Positions 1 through 5,495 of a DNA stretch of 5,598 bases are shown one piece after another. Source of the DNA: an uncultured Carnobacterium sp. Lineage in GTDB: Bacteria; Bacillota; Bacilli; Lactobacillales; Aerococcaceae. Within the stretch, counting starts at the first letter, position 1; every line of letters begins with the position of its first letter. The stretch spans positions 1 through 5,598 of the forward strand of contig CALCML010000184.1 of the NCBI GenBank assembly GCA_937967765.1. The letters run 5' to 3'. The notes beneath the pieces were generated by a model. That model did not search any database. It had not been told where the DNA came from and was given only the letters and a program-made list of their open reading frames with translations. Made by a program: the position numbers and the translations under genes.

Positions 1-12
1 ATAAACGAAAAG

Positions 13-50
13 ACCCGTGTAACAAAAATGTTACACGGGTTATTTTTTCT
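13..50 (+). terminator. Strong intrinsic terminator, possibly bidirectional
   Basis: A perfect 11-bp stem (ACCCGTGTAAC at 13-23 pairing with GTTACACGGGT at 30-40) closes a 6-base AAAAAT loop and is followed on the + strand by TATTTTTTCT. This is a textbook Rho-independent terminator for a rightward gene lying left of the window. Read on the - strand, the same hairpin is followed by the U-rich CTTTTCGTTTAT, so it can plausibly also end the leftward comC unit, whose last possible ORF stops 9 bases before the hairpin. Confidence 0.9.
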
Positions 51-126
51 ATTCAGCATTAGGATAAACAGAAATCTGTCTTCCTTTTATACTGTTTGTA
101 GCTCCATCATAGATTGTATTTATCAT
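49..126 (-). CDS. Possible 25-residue small protein downstream of comC
   Basis: This short frame starts with ATG at 126-124 and stops with TAG at 51-49, encoding a 25-residue peptide that begins MINTIYDG and ends SVYPNAE. An AAGGA ribosome binding site (139-135) lies 8 bases before the ATG, which is good spacing. It begins 22 bases after the prepilin peptidase stop and ends just before the terminator hairpin, so it would be the last cistron of the leftward unit. The peptide is mildly polar with no membrane segment, no signal peptide and no cysteines. I do not recognise it. It could be a real small protein, a decayed remnant, or a chance frame in a short trailer; the ribosome binding site and the placement before the terminator are the only support. 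Confidence 0.4.
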   Translation of the reverse strand: MINTIYDGATNSIKGRQISVYPNAE

Positions 127-148
127 ATCTCGATTCCTTAAAATGAAG

Positions 149-868
149 TTAAAACCATTGAATAGAGAATAAATAAGTCAATAGAGCGCTAATGCTAATA
201 AAGGGAGCAAAAGGAATTTTTGCATACAACTGATTTCTTTTTGATAGAATCATCCAGCCAATCACCACTCCACCGCCAATGACAAAGGAAAGGAGTCCTA
301 TAAAGAGAATTTGACTTGGTGAAAAATAAGGGCCTAAAGCTGCTAAAAAATAAACATCTCCCATGCCAAAAACTTCTTCTTTCCAAATCCATTTGCCAAC
401 TCCATAAACCGTGATGTATAAAATAAGACCAGCCACAATGGATAATATTGCGCCCTCTACTGCATCTAGTCTGATAGAAAAACCAACCATTGTTAGAACT
501 AATAACAAGCGCAAATCTATTTCATACGAATCCACATCCATCAGTGCTATTAGCATACAAATCGTGCATAAAAAGTACCCTACTATTTCCGTGGGTTGTT
601 TTAAATAAGCCACTAGACAAAATAGAATGGAAAATATCATTTCTACTAGGAAGTAGCGTATAGAAATTGACTGTTTACAATAGCGACACTTCCCACGTAA
701 AAAGAGATAAGAAAGAATCGGTAGTAAATCCAATGAATGTAGTGAATGTTGACAATGAGGGCAATAGGATCTTCCGTGGACAAAATCTTCCCCTTTTGCT
801 TCTCTCATACTGACTACATTCACAAAACTACCAATCACTGCTCCAAGAACACCAATCATAAAAAGCAT
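149..868 (-). CDS. comC: Type IV prepilin peptidase / leader peptidase (A24 family, ComC/PilD)
   Basis: An integral membrane aspartyl protease that cleaves the leader of type IV prepilin-like proteins and, in the family, N-methylates the new N-terminus. In naturally competent Firmicutes it matures the ComG pseudopilins needed for DNA uptake. The 239-residue product has GSFVNV near residues 13-18, two CxxC pairs (CPHC 36-39, CRYC 61-64) typical of the zinc-binding cytoplasmic domain, the first catalytic Asp in ALMD (D111), the second in the GMGD motif (D171), and the late PFAPF motif near 219-223. Several hydrophobic segments follow the CxxC domain. The start at 868 is chosen because AAGGGAGG (883-876) sits 7 bases before it. 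An in-frame ATG at 892 would add eight residues but has no ribosome binding site. The usual Pro of the DxxxxxIP motif is Asp here (D118). It lies 48 bases behind the AI-2E gene with no terminator between. It is assigned to competence rather than pili from taxonomic expectation only; no comG genes are in view. Confidence 0.9.
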   Translation of the reverse strand: MLFMIGVLGAVIGSFVNVVSMREAKGEDFVHGRSYCPHCQHSLHSLDLLPILSYLFLRGKCRYCKQSISIRYFLVEMIFSILFCLVAYLKQPTEIVGYFLCTICMLIALMDVDSYEIDLRLLLVLTMVGFSIRLDAVEGAILSIVAGLILYITVYGVGKWIWKEEVFGMGDVYFLAALGPYFSPSQILFIGLLSFVIGGGVVIGWMILSKRNQLYAKIPFAPFISISALLTYLFSIQWF

Positions 869-875
869 AAAAAAA

Positions 876-883
876 CCTCCCTT
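876..883 (-). promoter_or_regulatory. Ribosome binding site that decides the comC start
   Basis: Read on the - strand this is AAGGGAGG followed by seven T residues and ATG. It fixes the initiation codon at 868 rather than the in-frame ATG at 892, which lies upstream of this site. Confidence 0.85.
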
Positions 884-891
884 ACTAAACA

Positions 892-904
892 TTACGTTTC
901 GTAA
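892..904. repeat. Perfect short inverted repeat upstream of comC
   Basis: TTACG-TTT-CGTAA is a 13-bp perfect dyad in the 48-bp gap between the AI-2E gene and comC, just upstream of the comC ribosome binding site. On the - strand it contains TACGAAAC, which partly resembles the competence sigma-X box TACGAATA of streptococci. It may be an operator, a promoter element or chance. Confidence 0.4.
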
Positions 905-916
905 GAGAGATTCGGT

Positions 917-2107
917 TTAATTTTCTTCTGTTATAACAACTTCGACGGTCTCTTCAACTTCCTCTTCCGGAGTGTAATACAAACCAGAATAGTCTTTATA
1001 CCATGCAAAGAAGTGAGTTACAAATACTTTAACTACTGCATAAACAGGTACTGCAATTAATAATCCTGTTAGTCCAAACATTTTACCAGCAGCTAGTAAA
1101 ATCACCAAAATCGTTACTGGATGCATCTTCAATGATGAACCGAGGATTAATGGTTGAAGTAAACGACTTTCAATCAACTGTTCAATCACAAATACTAATA
1201 ACACTTGTAACGCAATATCAGGGCTTGTAACAAAGGCAATGACAAGTGCAATACTTAGTCCAATAATTGAACCAATATAAGGAATAATTGTTAACACTCC
1301 GGCAATCATCCCAATCGTTACCCCATATGGTAATCCGATAATCGAATATCCAATGGTATAAGTAATCCCAACAAAAATCGCAACTAAGATTTGGCCACGA
1401 ATATATGAGCTGACTTGTTGGTTCATTTCATGTAACATCACGCTAATTTTATGTTGAGAGCGTGTCGGGAATAAACGCGTAATCGAAGGAATGACTTTAT
1501 TTCCATCTTTCAATAAATAATAAAGAATAACTGGCATTGTCATCAGCGTAATCACAATATCACCAACGATTCCAACTACACTACCAATCCCACTAAAAGT
1601 AAGATTTAACACCCCGTTGAGACGTTCTGTAATCGATTGGATGAAATCCATATTAATCGTGTTAAATTGCTCTTGCAACGCTGTAAACCAACTTGATTGC
1701 ATGAACTTTTCAACTTGATCACTAATAATTTGATAGTAGTAAGGCAATTGAGAAACTAAGTCTAATAATTGCTTTTGAATAATCGGAACTAAGCTTGTCA
1801 CGATCATTACAAACACGAACACAACACCTAGCATTACTGCTAAAATTGCAATTCCTTTTGGCACTTTTTTATTCACTAGAAAATCATAGATTGGTTTTAC
1901 TAAATAGTAAATCACCGCACCACAAGCAACCGGTACCCCGATAGCAGAGATAAATCCTTTAATTGGATTAAATAAGTACGATGTTTGCGAGAATAAAATC
2001 AAGTTAACAAGGAGCAACATTAAAATAAGCAATCCTGTCACTAATTGATTATCTAAAAACCATTTCCAAAACCAAGTTCTCCCTTGGTTTTCAGGTTTAT
2101 TATTCAT
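917..2107 (-). CDS. AI-2E family transporter (PF01594-type membrane protein)
   Basis: A polytopic membrane protein of the AI-2E family (TqsA/YdiK/YhhT relatives). Members have been linked to autoinducer-2 export or ion transport, but most Firmicutes members have no proven substrate. The 396-residue product has paired N-terminal hydrophobic segments (about 21-40 and 50-70), another near 85-110, a long soluble stretch (about 112-165), then several more membrane segments. Family landmarks include VILYYLLKDG near 193-202, YIRGQ near 235-239, IIPYIGSIIG near 274-283 and LQPLILGSSLKMHP near 317-330, followed by GLLIAVPVYAVVKV. It ends in an acidic tail (about 379-396). The start at 2107 follows a full AAGGAGG site with 6-base spacing; the in-frame GTG at 2125 lies upstream of this site and would add six residues. 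It is the first gene of the leftward unit and is divergent from the lactonase gene. Length and motifs are normal for the family. Confidence 0.9.
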   Translation of the reverse strand: MNNKPENQGRTWFWKWFLDNQLVTGLLILMLLLVNLILFSQTSYLFNPIKGFISAIGVPVACGAVIYYLVKPIYDFLVNKKVPKGIAILAVMLGVVFVFVMIVTSLVPIIQKQLLDLVSQLPYYYQIISDQVEKFMQSSWFTALQEQFNTINMDFIQSITERLNGVLNLTFSGIGSVVGIVGDIVITLMTMPVILYYLLKDGNKVIPSITRLFPTRSQHKISVMLHEMNQQVSSYIRGQILVAIFVGITYTIGYSIIGLPYGVTIGMIAGVLTIIPYIGSIIGLSIALVIAFVTSPDIALQVLLVFVIEQLIESRLLQPLILGSSLKMHPVTILVILLAAGKMFGLTGLLIAVPVYAVVKVFVTHFFAWYKDYSGLYYTPEEEVEETVEVVITEEN

Positions 2108-2113
2108 AAAATT

Positions 2114-2120
2114 CCTCCTT
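2114..2120 (-). promoter_or_regulatory. Ribosome binding site that decides the AI-2E gene start
   Basis: On the - strand this reads AAGGAGG, six bases before ATG at 2107. It rules out the upstream in-frame GTG at 2125, which lies beyond it. Confidence 0.9.
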
Positions 2121-2135
2121 ATCACATTTTCCTCT

Positions 2136-2146
2136 AGTGTATCATA
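2136..2146 (-). promoter_or_regulatory. Probable -10 region of the AI-2E/comC unit
   Basis: Read leftward the sequence is TATGATACACT, which offers a TGn-extended -10 (TGA-TACACT) and an overlapping TATGAT. No good -35 is seen at 16-18 bp, which fits an extended -10 promoter. Transcription would start near 2129 and give a leader of about 22 bases to the ATG. Confidence 0.45.
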
Positions 2147-2169
2147 TTTTTGCTCTCTATGATTAACAT

Positions 2170-2199
2170 TTGATTAGATTTTACAAAAAATTGTATAAT
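2170..2199 (+). promoter_or_regulatory. Sigma-A promoter of the lactonase gene
   Basis: A perfect TATAAT (2194-2199) is preceded at 18 bp by TTGATT (2170-2175). Transcription would begin near 2206, about 24 bases before the start codon. A TACAA-AAAA-TTGTA dyad (2182-2195) lies in the spacer and touches the -10 box. Confidence 0.65.
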
Positions 2200-2229
2200 T
2201 ATTTTATATTGTGATTCGGAGGGAATCGT

Positions 2230-3255
2230 ATGAATGAAAAATTTTATTTAGGAACCTATACAAAACGCGATAGTAAAGGAGTCTACTCTGTCACTCTTAA
2301 CAAAGAAACTGAACAACTAGAGTCTCTTACATTAGAAGCGACTATCGATAATCCGACATATCTTTCTTACGCAAAGAGCGACCAATTATTATTTGCTGTT
2401 GGAAAAGGGGACGAACTTTGCGGAATTTCAGCAAATAATGCAAAAGTTTCTCCTGTAGAACCATTAGCAAGTATTGAAGATCAACAAGCGGTGCCTTGCT
2501 ACATTCGATATAACGAAAAAACAGGAGATGTGCTCACCGCTAATTATCACGGAGGATTCGTGGAATTATATCACTACGATAAAGAGGCAAACTCATTTAC
2601 TTCAATCGATAAGAAAGTCCATACAGGATCTAGCGTCCACGCAAACCAAACTTCTCCACATGTTCACTACACTGATTTCACACCAGACGAAAATTGGGTT
2701 GTTGTTTGTGACCTCGGAATCGATACTTTATTTACGTATAGACGTACGGAAACTGGATTAGAAGAAGTGGCCCAATATAAAACGAAAGCCGGAAGCGGCC
2801 CTCGTCACCTCTCCTTCCATCCAACACTTCCAATCGCTTATCTGATTTGCGAACTGGATGCTACCGTCGAAGTACTCTCTTACGATAAAGAAAATGGAAC
2901 ATTTAAAAACTTAGACAAGATTGCATTAACCACTGAAGATCAACAAGCTTGGGGAGGCGCTATTCATATCACGCGAGATGGACGATTCCTATATGCTTCA
3001 AACCGTGGATTCGACGCGTTATATACATTCTCAGTTAATGCCACAAGCGGATTACTCACTCTCGTACAAACCGTTGATAGCTATGGTTCGGTTCCTCGTG
3101 ATTTCCACTTAAGTAACGATGAAGCTTATATCGTTGTGGGCCACCAAGAATCAGACAACTTAACACTATTCAAACGCGACTTAGAAACTGGTCAACTCAC
3201 GCTTCTTCAAAAAGATTTCTATGCACCAGAAGTAGTTTGTGTCGTACCTCAATAG
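2230..3255 (+). CDS. pgl: Lactonase family beta-propeller, probable 6-phosphogluconolactonase
   Basis: A cytoplasmic seven-bladed beta-propeller of the lactonase family (PF10282; B. subtilis YkgB and E. coli Pgl type), expected to hydrolyse 6-phosphogluconolactone to 6-phosphogluconate in the oxidative pentose phosphate pathway. The 341-residue product has the family length and no signal peptide. Landmarks in order are LGTYT (7-11), NYHGG (105-109), SPHVHYTDFTPD (142-153), DLGIDTLFTY (161-170), GSGPRHLSFHP (188-198), ASNRG (256-260), PRDFHLS (289-295) and VGHQESDNLTLF (303-314), which recur with blade-like spacing. The start is fixed by GGAGGG (2218-2223) six bases upstream. It has its own promoter and terminator and so is probably monocistronic. 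No other pentose phosphate gene is adjacent. Family members can act on other lactones or bind other ligands, so the exact substrate is inferred. Confidence 0.87.
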   Translation: MNEKFYLGTYTKRDSKGVYSVTLNKETEQLESLTLEATIDNPTYLSYAKSDQLLFAVGKGDELCGISANNAKVSPVEPLASIEDQQAVPCYIRYNEKTGDVLTANYHGGFVELYHYDKEANSFTSIDKKVHTGSSVHANQTSPHVHYTDFTPDENWVVVCDLGIDTLFTYRRTETGLEEVAQYKTKAGSGPRHLSFHPTLPIAYLICELDATVEVLSYDKENGTFKNLDKIALTTEDQQAWGGAIHITRDGRFLYASNRGFDALYTFSVNATSGLLTLVQTVDSYGSVPRDFHLSNDEAYIVVGHQESDNLTLFKRDLETGQLTLLQKDFYAPEVVCVVPQ

Positions 3256-3267
3256 AACTCAATTTAC

Positions 3268-3300
3268 AGTCTCTTCTTTTTTTGAAGAGACTTTCTTGTT
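3268..3300 (+). terminator. Intrinsic terminator after the lactonase gene
   Basis: A 9-bp perfect stem (AGTCTCTTC 3268-3276 with GAAGAGACT 3284-3292) closes a seven-T loop and is followed by TTCTTGTT. It begins 12 bases after the lactonase stop codon. Confidence 0.85.
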
Positions 3301-3328
3301 TATTGTGGTAATCCTTGCCAGAAAGCAG

Positions 3329-3334
3329 TATAAT
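3329..3334 (+). promoter_or_regulatory. -10 box of the uppP promoter
   Basis: A perfect TATAAT lies 33 bases before the uppP start and after the preceding terminator. The -35 region is poor: TGGTAA at 3306-3311 with 17-bp spacing is the best candidate. The position between a terminator and a gene supports it. Confidence 0.55.
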
Positions 3335-3367
3335 CGTTGTTAGCAGACTTTATAAAGGAGTGGAAAA

Positions 3368-4192
3368 ATGCTTAATCTTATCGAGATTATTAAAACTATT
3401 ATTTTAGGAATTATCGAAGGCGTTACTGAATGGCTACCAATTAGTAGTACAGGTCACTTAATTTTAGTGAATGAAATTATTCAATTAGACGTATCCGCTA
3501 AATTCCAAGAAATGTTCAACGTTGTCATTCAACTTGGTGCCATCATGGCAGTTGTCCTTGTGTATTTCAACAAATTGAACCCATTTGCTAAAAGTAAAAA
3601 CCGTAAAGAGTTTATCGAAACAATTAGTCTTTGGAAAAAGGTAATTATCGGATGTATCCCTGCTGTGATTCTTGGATTCATTCTTGATGACTTTATGGAT
3701 GACTACTTCAACAAACCAATCGTTATTGCATTAGCCCTAATCGTTTACGGGATTGCGTTCATCTACATCGAACGTGCACATAAAAATGTGGAACCAAAAA
3801 TCAATGACTTCAAAGAATTAGACTTCATGACAGCCATTAAAATTGGTCTTTTCCAATGTTTAGCGCTTGTACCTGGTACTAGCCGTTCTGGTTCAACAAT
3901 CCTTGGAGGGTTATTAGTCGGAACAAGCCGTTCAATCGCAACTGAATTCTCATTCTTCATGGGGATTCCAATCATGTTCGGTGCGAGCGGATTAAAACTA
4001 TTGAAATTCGGATTCCACTACTCATTAGCTGAATTCGTGATTTTATTAGTCGGTTCTGTCGTTTCATTTGTTGTATCTCTATTCGTAATCAAGTTCTTAT
4101 TGAAATACATCAAACACCACGACTTCCAAGCATTTGGTTGGTACCGTATCGTTCTTGGGATTATCGTTCTCGGAAGCTTATTCTTCAAATAA
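3368..4192 (+). CDS. uppP: Undecaprenyl-diphosphate phosphatase (BacA/UppP)
   Basis: An integral membrane enzyme that removes one phosphate from undecaprenyl diphosphate, recycling the C55 lipid carrier for peptidoglycan, teichoic acid and polysaccharide export. Extra copies of the family give bacitracin resistance. At 274 residues it matches the family length. Both signature regions are intact: EGVTEWLPISSTGHL (17-31), with E17, E21, S27 and H30 at the positions known from E. coli BacA, and LVPGTSRSGST (167-177), with R173 equivalent to the essential Arg. Hydrophobic segments run through the protein, including pairs near 94-105, 117-134, 222-245 and 260-273. AAAGGAG (3354-3360) lies seven bases before the ATG. 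It has its own -10 box and a terminator directly after the stop, so it is a single-gene unit. Nothing near it suggests a dedicated bacitracin-resistance cassette; a housekeeping role is most likely. Confidence 0.96.
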   Translation: MLNLIEIIKTIILGIIEGVTEWLPISSTGHLILVNEIIQLDVSAKFQEMFNVVIQLGAIMAVVLVYFNKLNPFAKSKNRKEFIETISLWKKVIIGCIPAVILGFILDDFMDDYFNKPIVIALALIVYGIAFIYIERAHKNVEPKINDFKELDFMTAIKIGLFQCLALVPGTSRSGSTILGGLLVGTSRSIATEFSFFMGIPIMFGASGLKLLKFGFHYSLAEFVILLVGSVVSFVVSLFVIKFLLKYIKHHDFQAFGWYRIVLGIIVLGSLFFK

Positions 4193-4196
4193 TTAT

Positions 4197-4227
4197 AAAG
4201 CTGGATTTATTCCAGCTTTTTCTTTTT
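4197..4227 (+). terminator. Intrinsic terminator after uppP
   Basis: A 9-bp perfect stem (AAAGCTGGA 4197-4205 with TCCAGCTTT 4211-4219) closes a TTTAT loop and is followed by TTCTTTTT. It starts four bases after the uppP stop codon. Confidence 0.9.
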
Positions 4228-4240
4228 GCCCAATTTCGGG

Positions 4241-4246
4241 TATAAT
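4241..4246 (+). promoter_or_regulatory. -10 box of the fluC promoter
   Basis: A perfect TATAAT lies 30 bases before the fluC start codon. The -35 would fall in the T-rich tail of the uppP terminator (about 4217-4223) and is weak. The leader is only about 24 bases, too short for a fluoride riboswitch. Confidence 0.55.
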
Positions 4247-4276
4247 AAAACTATTCAATTAAGAAAGAAGGATACT

Positions 4277-4639
4277 ATGTCACTACTCTATGTCGGAATT
4301 GGCGGTGCTATTGGAGCGATTTTACGATATTTATTATCTCAGCTTCCTCTGCAGCACTCTCTTCCCATTAAAACATTATTCATCAACTTATTAGGATCGC
4401 TAGTCATCGGATTTTTAAGCGCCAAATTTCAGCAATCCCATTGGTTTGAACGCGATCAACTACTCCTTATAACAGGTGTTTGTGGTGGCTTCACGACCTT
4501 CTCCACTTTTAGCTTAGAATCTCTTCAATTGATTCAAAATGGAGATACTCCACTCGCTCTTTTATATATGGCTATTAGTTTAGTAGGTGGCCTCGCCTGT
4601 GTAGCATTCGGGTATTTTCTTGGCCAAGCTTCATTTTAA
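4277..4639 (+). CDS. crcB: Fluoride ion channel FluC (CrcB)
   Basis: A small membrane protein that forms dual-topology dimers and lets F- leave the cell, protecting enolase and pyrophosphatase. The 120-residue product has the family length and about four membrane helices. Visible landmarks are GGAIGAILRY (9-18), with the conserved Arg R17, the pore-lining Asn in TLFINLLGS (N37), and GVCGGFTTFSTFSLE (67-81), which holds the Phe-box residues F75 and F78 and the central sodium-site backbone. The start at 4277 follows AGAAGGA (4266-4272) closely. A longer frame could open at a TTG at 4226, but that codon lies in the T-tract of the uppP terminator, upstream of the promoter, and is discarded. Only one copy is present, whereas many Gram-positives carry two adjacent subunits; a single copy can work as a homodimer, or a partner may lie elsewhere. 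No terminator was seen between it and the next gene. Confidence 0.93.
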   Translation: MSLLYVGIGGAIGAILRYLLSQLPLQHSLPIKTLFINLLGSLVIGFLSAKFQQSHWFERDQLLLITGVCGGFTTFSTFSLESLQLIQNGDTPLALLYMAISLVGGLACVAFGYFLGQASF

Positions 4640-4641
4640 AA

Positions 4642-4670
4642 TAGCATTTTTATAAGAAACGGTTTACAAT
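4642..4670 (+). promoter_or_regulatory. Weak candidate promoter before the histidine phosphatase gene
   Basis: TACAAT (4665-4670) fits a -10 box, with only a poor -35 (TAGCAT, 4642-4647) at 17 bp. Read-through from fluC across the 61-base gap is an alternative, since no hairpin terminator is seen there. Confidence 0.35.
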
Positions 4671-4700
4671 AGATATAAGAACAAGAACGGAGGTCATTTT

Positions 4701-5423
4701 ATGACGAAAAAAGGTGTAACATTGTATTTCATGAGACATGGAGAAACCATCTTTAACCGCTACAATCGTATGCAAGGATGGTCAGATACTCCTCTAACAA
4801 AAGAAGGACGCCTAGATGCTATTCGTTCTGGTTTGGGAATGAAAGACGTTCATTTTGACGCTGTTTATACAAGCGACTTAAGAAGAACTGTCGAAACTGC
4901 TCAACTTTTCCTTAGAAATCATCCAAACCGTGAAAACCTCACGATTGAAATGATGCCTGAATTCCGCGAAGTATTCTTCGGAAGTTTAGAAGGAAAAGAT
5001 GCTGGCGAGCTTTGGGGTGAACTCTATAAGAAATTACATCGCAATTTTGACGACTTAGGTGGACGTAATATCCAAGAAGAATTAAACGGACTAAAAGAAT
5101 TAGATCCAGACCATCTTGGTGAAAACTTTATGGAATTCTGGTTACGTGTAGAACAAGGCTTACTAAAAGTCATCAATAAGCACCGTGACCAAAATCAAAA
5201 TATCCTTATCGTGAGCCATGGAATTACAATTCGAAATATGCTTCATGAATTAATCCCTGACTTCCAACTGTCAGAATTAATCGGAAATGCATCTCTTAAT
5301 ATCGTTGAATATTCAGATGGTAAATTCCACTTAAAAGCACTCAACCAAACAAACCACTTTGTACTTCGTAAAGAAGCCAAAGAAGAACCATATGAGATGC
5401 TTCCTACAAAAATGCATGACTAA
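4701..5423 (+). CDS. Histidine phosphatase family protein (phosphoglycerate mutase-like)
   Basis: A soluble member of the histidine phosphatase superfamily branch 1 (PF00300), which forms a phospho-histidine during catalysis. The 240-residue product opens with TLYFMRHGETIFN (7-19), giving catalytic H13 in the RHG motif, R12 and E15. TSDLRRTVETA (57-67) supplies the second conserved Arg, FREVFFGSLEG (88-98) the conserved Glu (E90), and VSHG (171-174) the second active-site His (H173). There is no signal peptide. The start is fixed by GGAGGT (4689-4694) six bases upstream. The GSLEGK segment, the absence of strong dPGM hallmarks and the final charged tail (224-240) suggest a broad-specificity phosphatase rather than the glycolytic mutase; the substrate cannot be read from the sequence. 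It follows fluC by 61 bases and precedes ssrA on the same strand, a positional relation with no obvious functional meaning. Confidence 0.87.
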   Translation: MTKKGVTLYFMRHGETIFNRYNRMQGWSDTPLTKEGRLDAIRSGLGMKDVHFDAVYTSDLRRTVETAQLFLRNHPNRENLTIEMMPEFREVFFGSLEGKDAGELWGELYKKLHRNFDDLGGRNIQEELNGLKELDPDHLGENFMEFWLRVEQGLLKVINKHRDQNQNILIVSHGITIRNMLHELIPDFQLSELIGNASLNIVEYSDGKFHLKALNQTNHFVLRKEAKEEPYEMLPTKMHD

Positions 5424-5430
5424 TAAAGGT

Positions 5431-5459
5431 TTGCAAGTATAACTGAACTTTGTTACAAT
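5431..5459 (+). promoter_or_regulatory. Sigma-A promoter of ssrA
   Basis: TTGCAA (5431-5436) and TACAAT (5454-5459) are spaced by exactly 17 bp. Transcription should start near 5466, giving a precursor leader of about 30 bases that RNase P would remove. Confidence 0.75.
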
Positions 5460-5460
5460 G

Positions 5461-5490
5461 AGAGTCTAGGCGTAAGTCTAGGCTTTTCTT
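5461..5490 (+). terminator. Terminator-like hairpin between the phosphatase gene and ssrA
   Basis: AGTCTAG (5463-5469) can pair with CTAGGCT (5478-5484), with one G-U pair and an 8-base loop, followed by TTTCTT. It is 37 bases after the phosphatase stop. The arms also belong to a 9-bp direct repeat, AGTCTAGGC, at 5463-5471 and 5475-5483. The hairpin overlaps the predicted ssrA start site. The stem is modest, so termination is uncertain. Confidence 0.45.
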
Positions 5491-5495
5491 TATAC

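Noticed and set aside
195..608. Frames of about 65 codons overlapping comC in other frames (195-392 on -, 411-608 on +)
   Set aside because: Both lie inside comC, whose motifs are intact, and neither has a convincing ribosome binding site or recognisable product.
2474..2761. 95-codon frame inside the lactonase gene
   Set aside because: It is an out-of-frame shadow of a gene with clear family motifs along its whole length.
3763..3975. 70-codon frame antisense to uppP
   Set aside because: It lies wholly inside a conserved, well-recognised gene, has no ribosome binding site and shows only the mirrored codon composition of uppP.
4193..4276. Fluoride riboswitch upstream of fluC
   Set aside because: The leader from the predicted start site is about 24 bases, and the region before it is the uppP terminator. 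The conserved GGNGAUGG and CUGAUG elements of the crcB motif are absent.
4226..4276. N-terminal extension of FluC from a TTG at 4226
   Set aside because: The codon lies in the terminator T-tract upstream of the -10 box, and the extension is polar and unlike the family; the ATG at 4277 has a proper ribosome binding site.
4653..4670. Catabolite-response (cre)-like element GAAACGGTTTAC before the phosphatase gene
   Set aside because: The central CG and flanking TG/CA positions do not line up with the cre consensus, leaving only a short AAAC-G-GTTT dyad expected by chance in AT-rich DNA.
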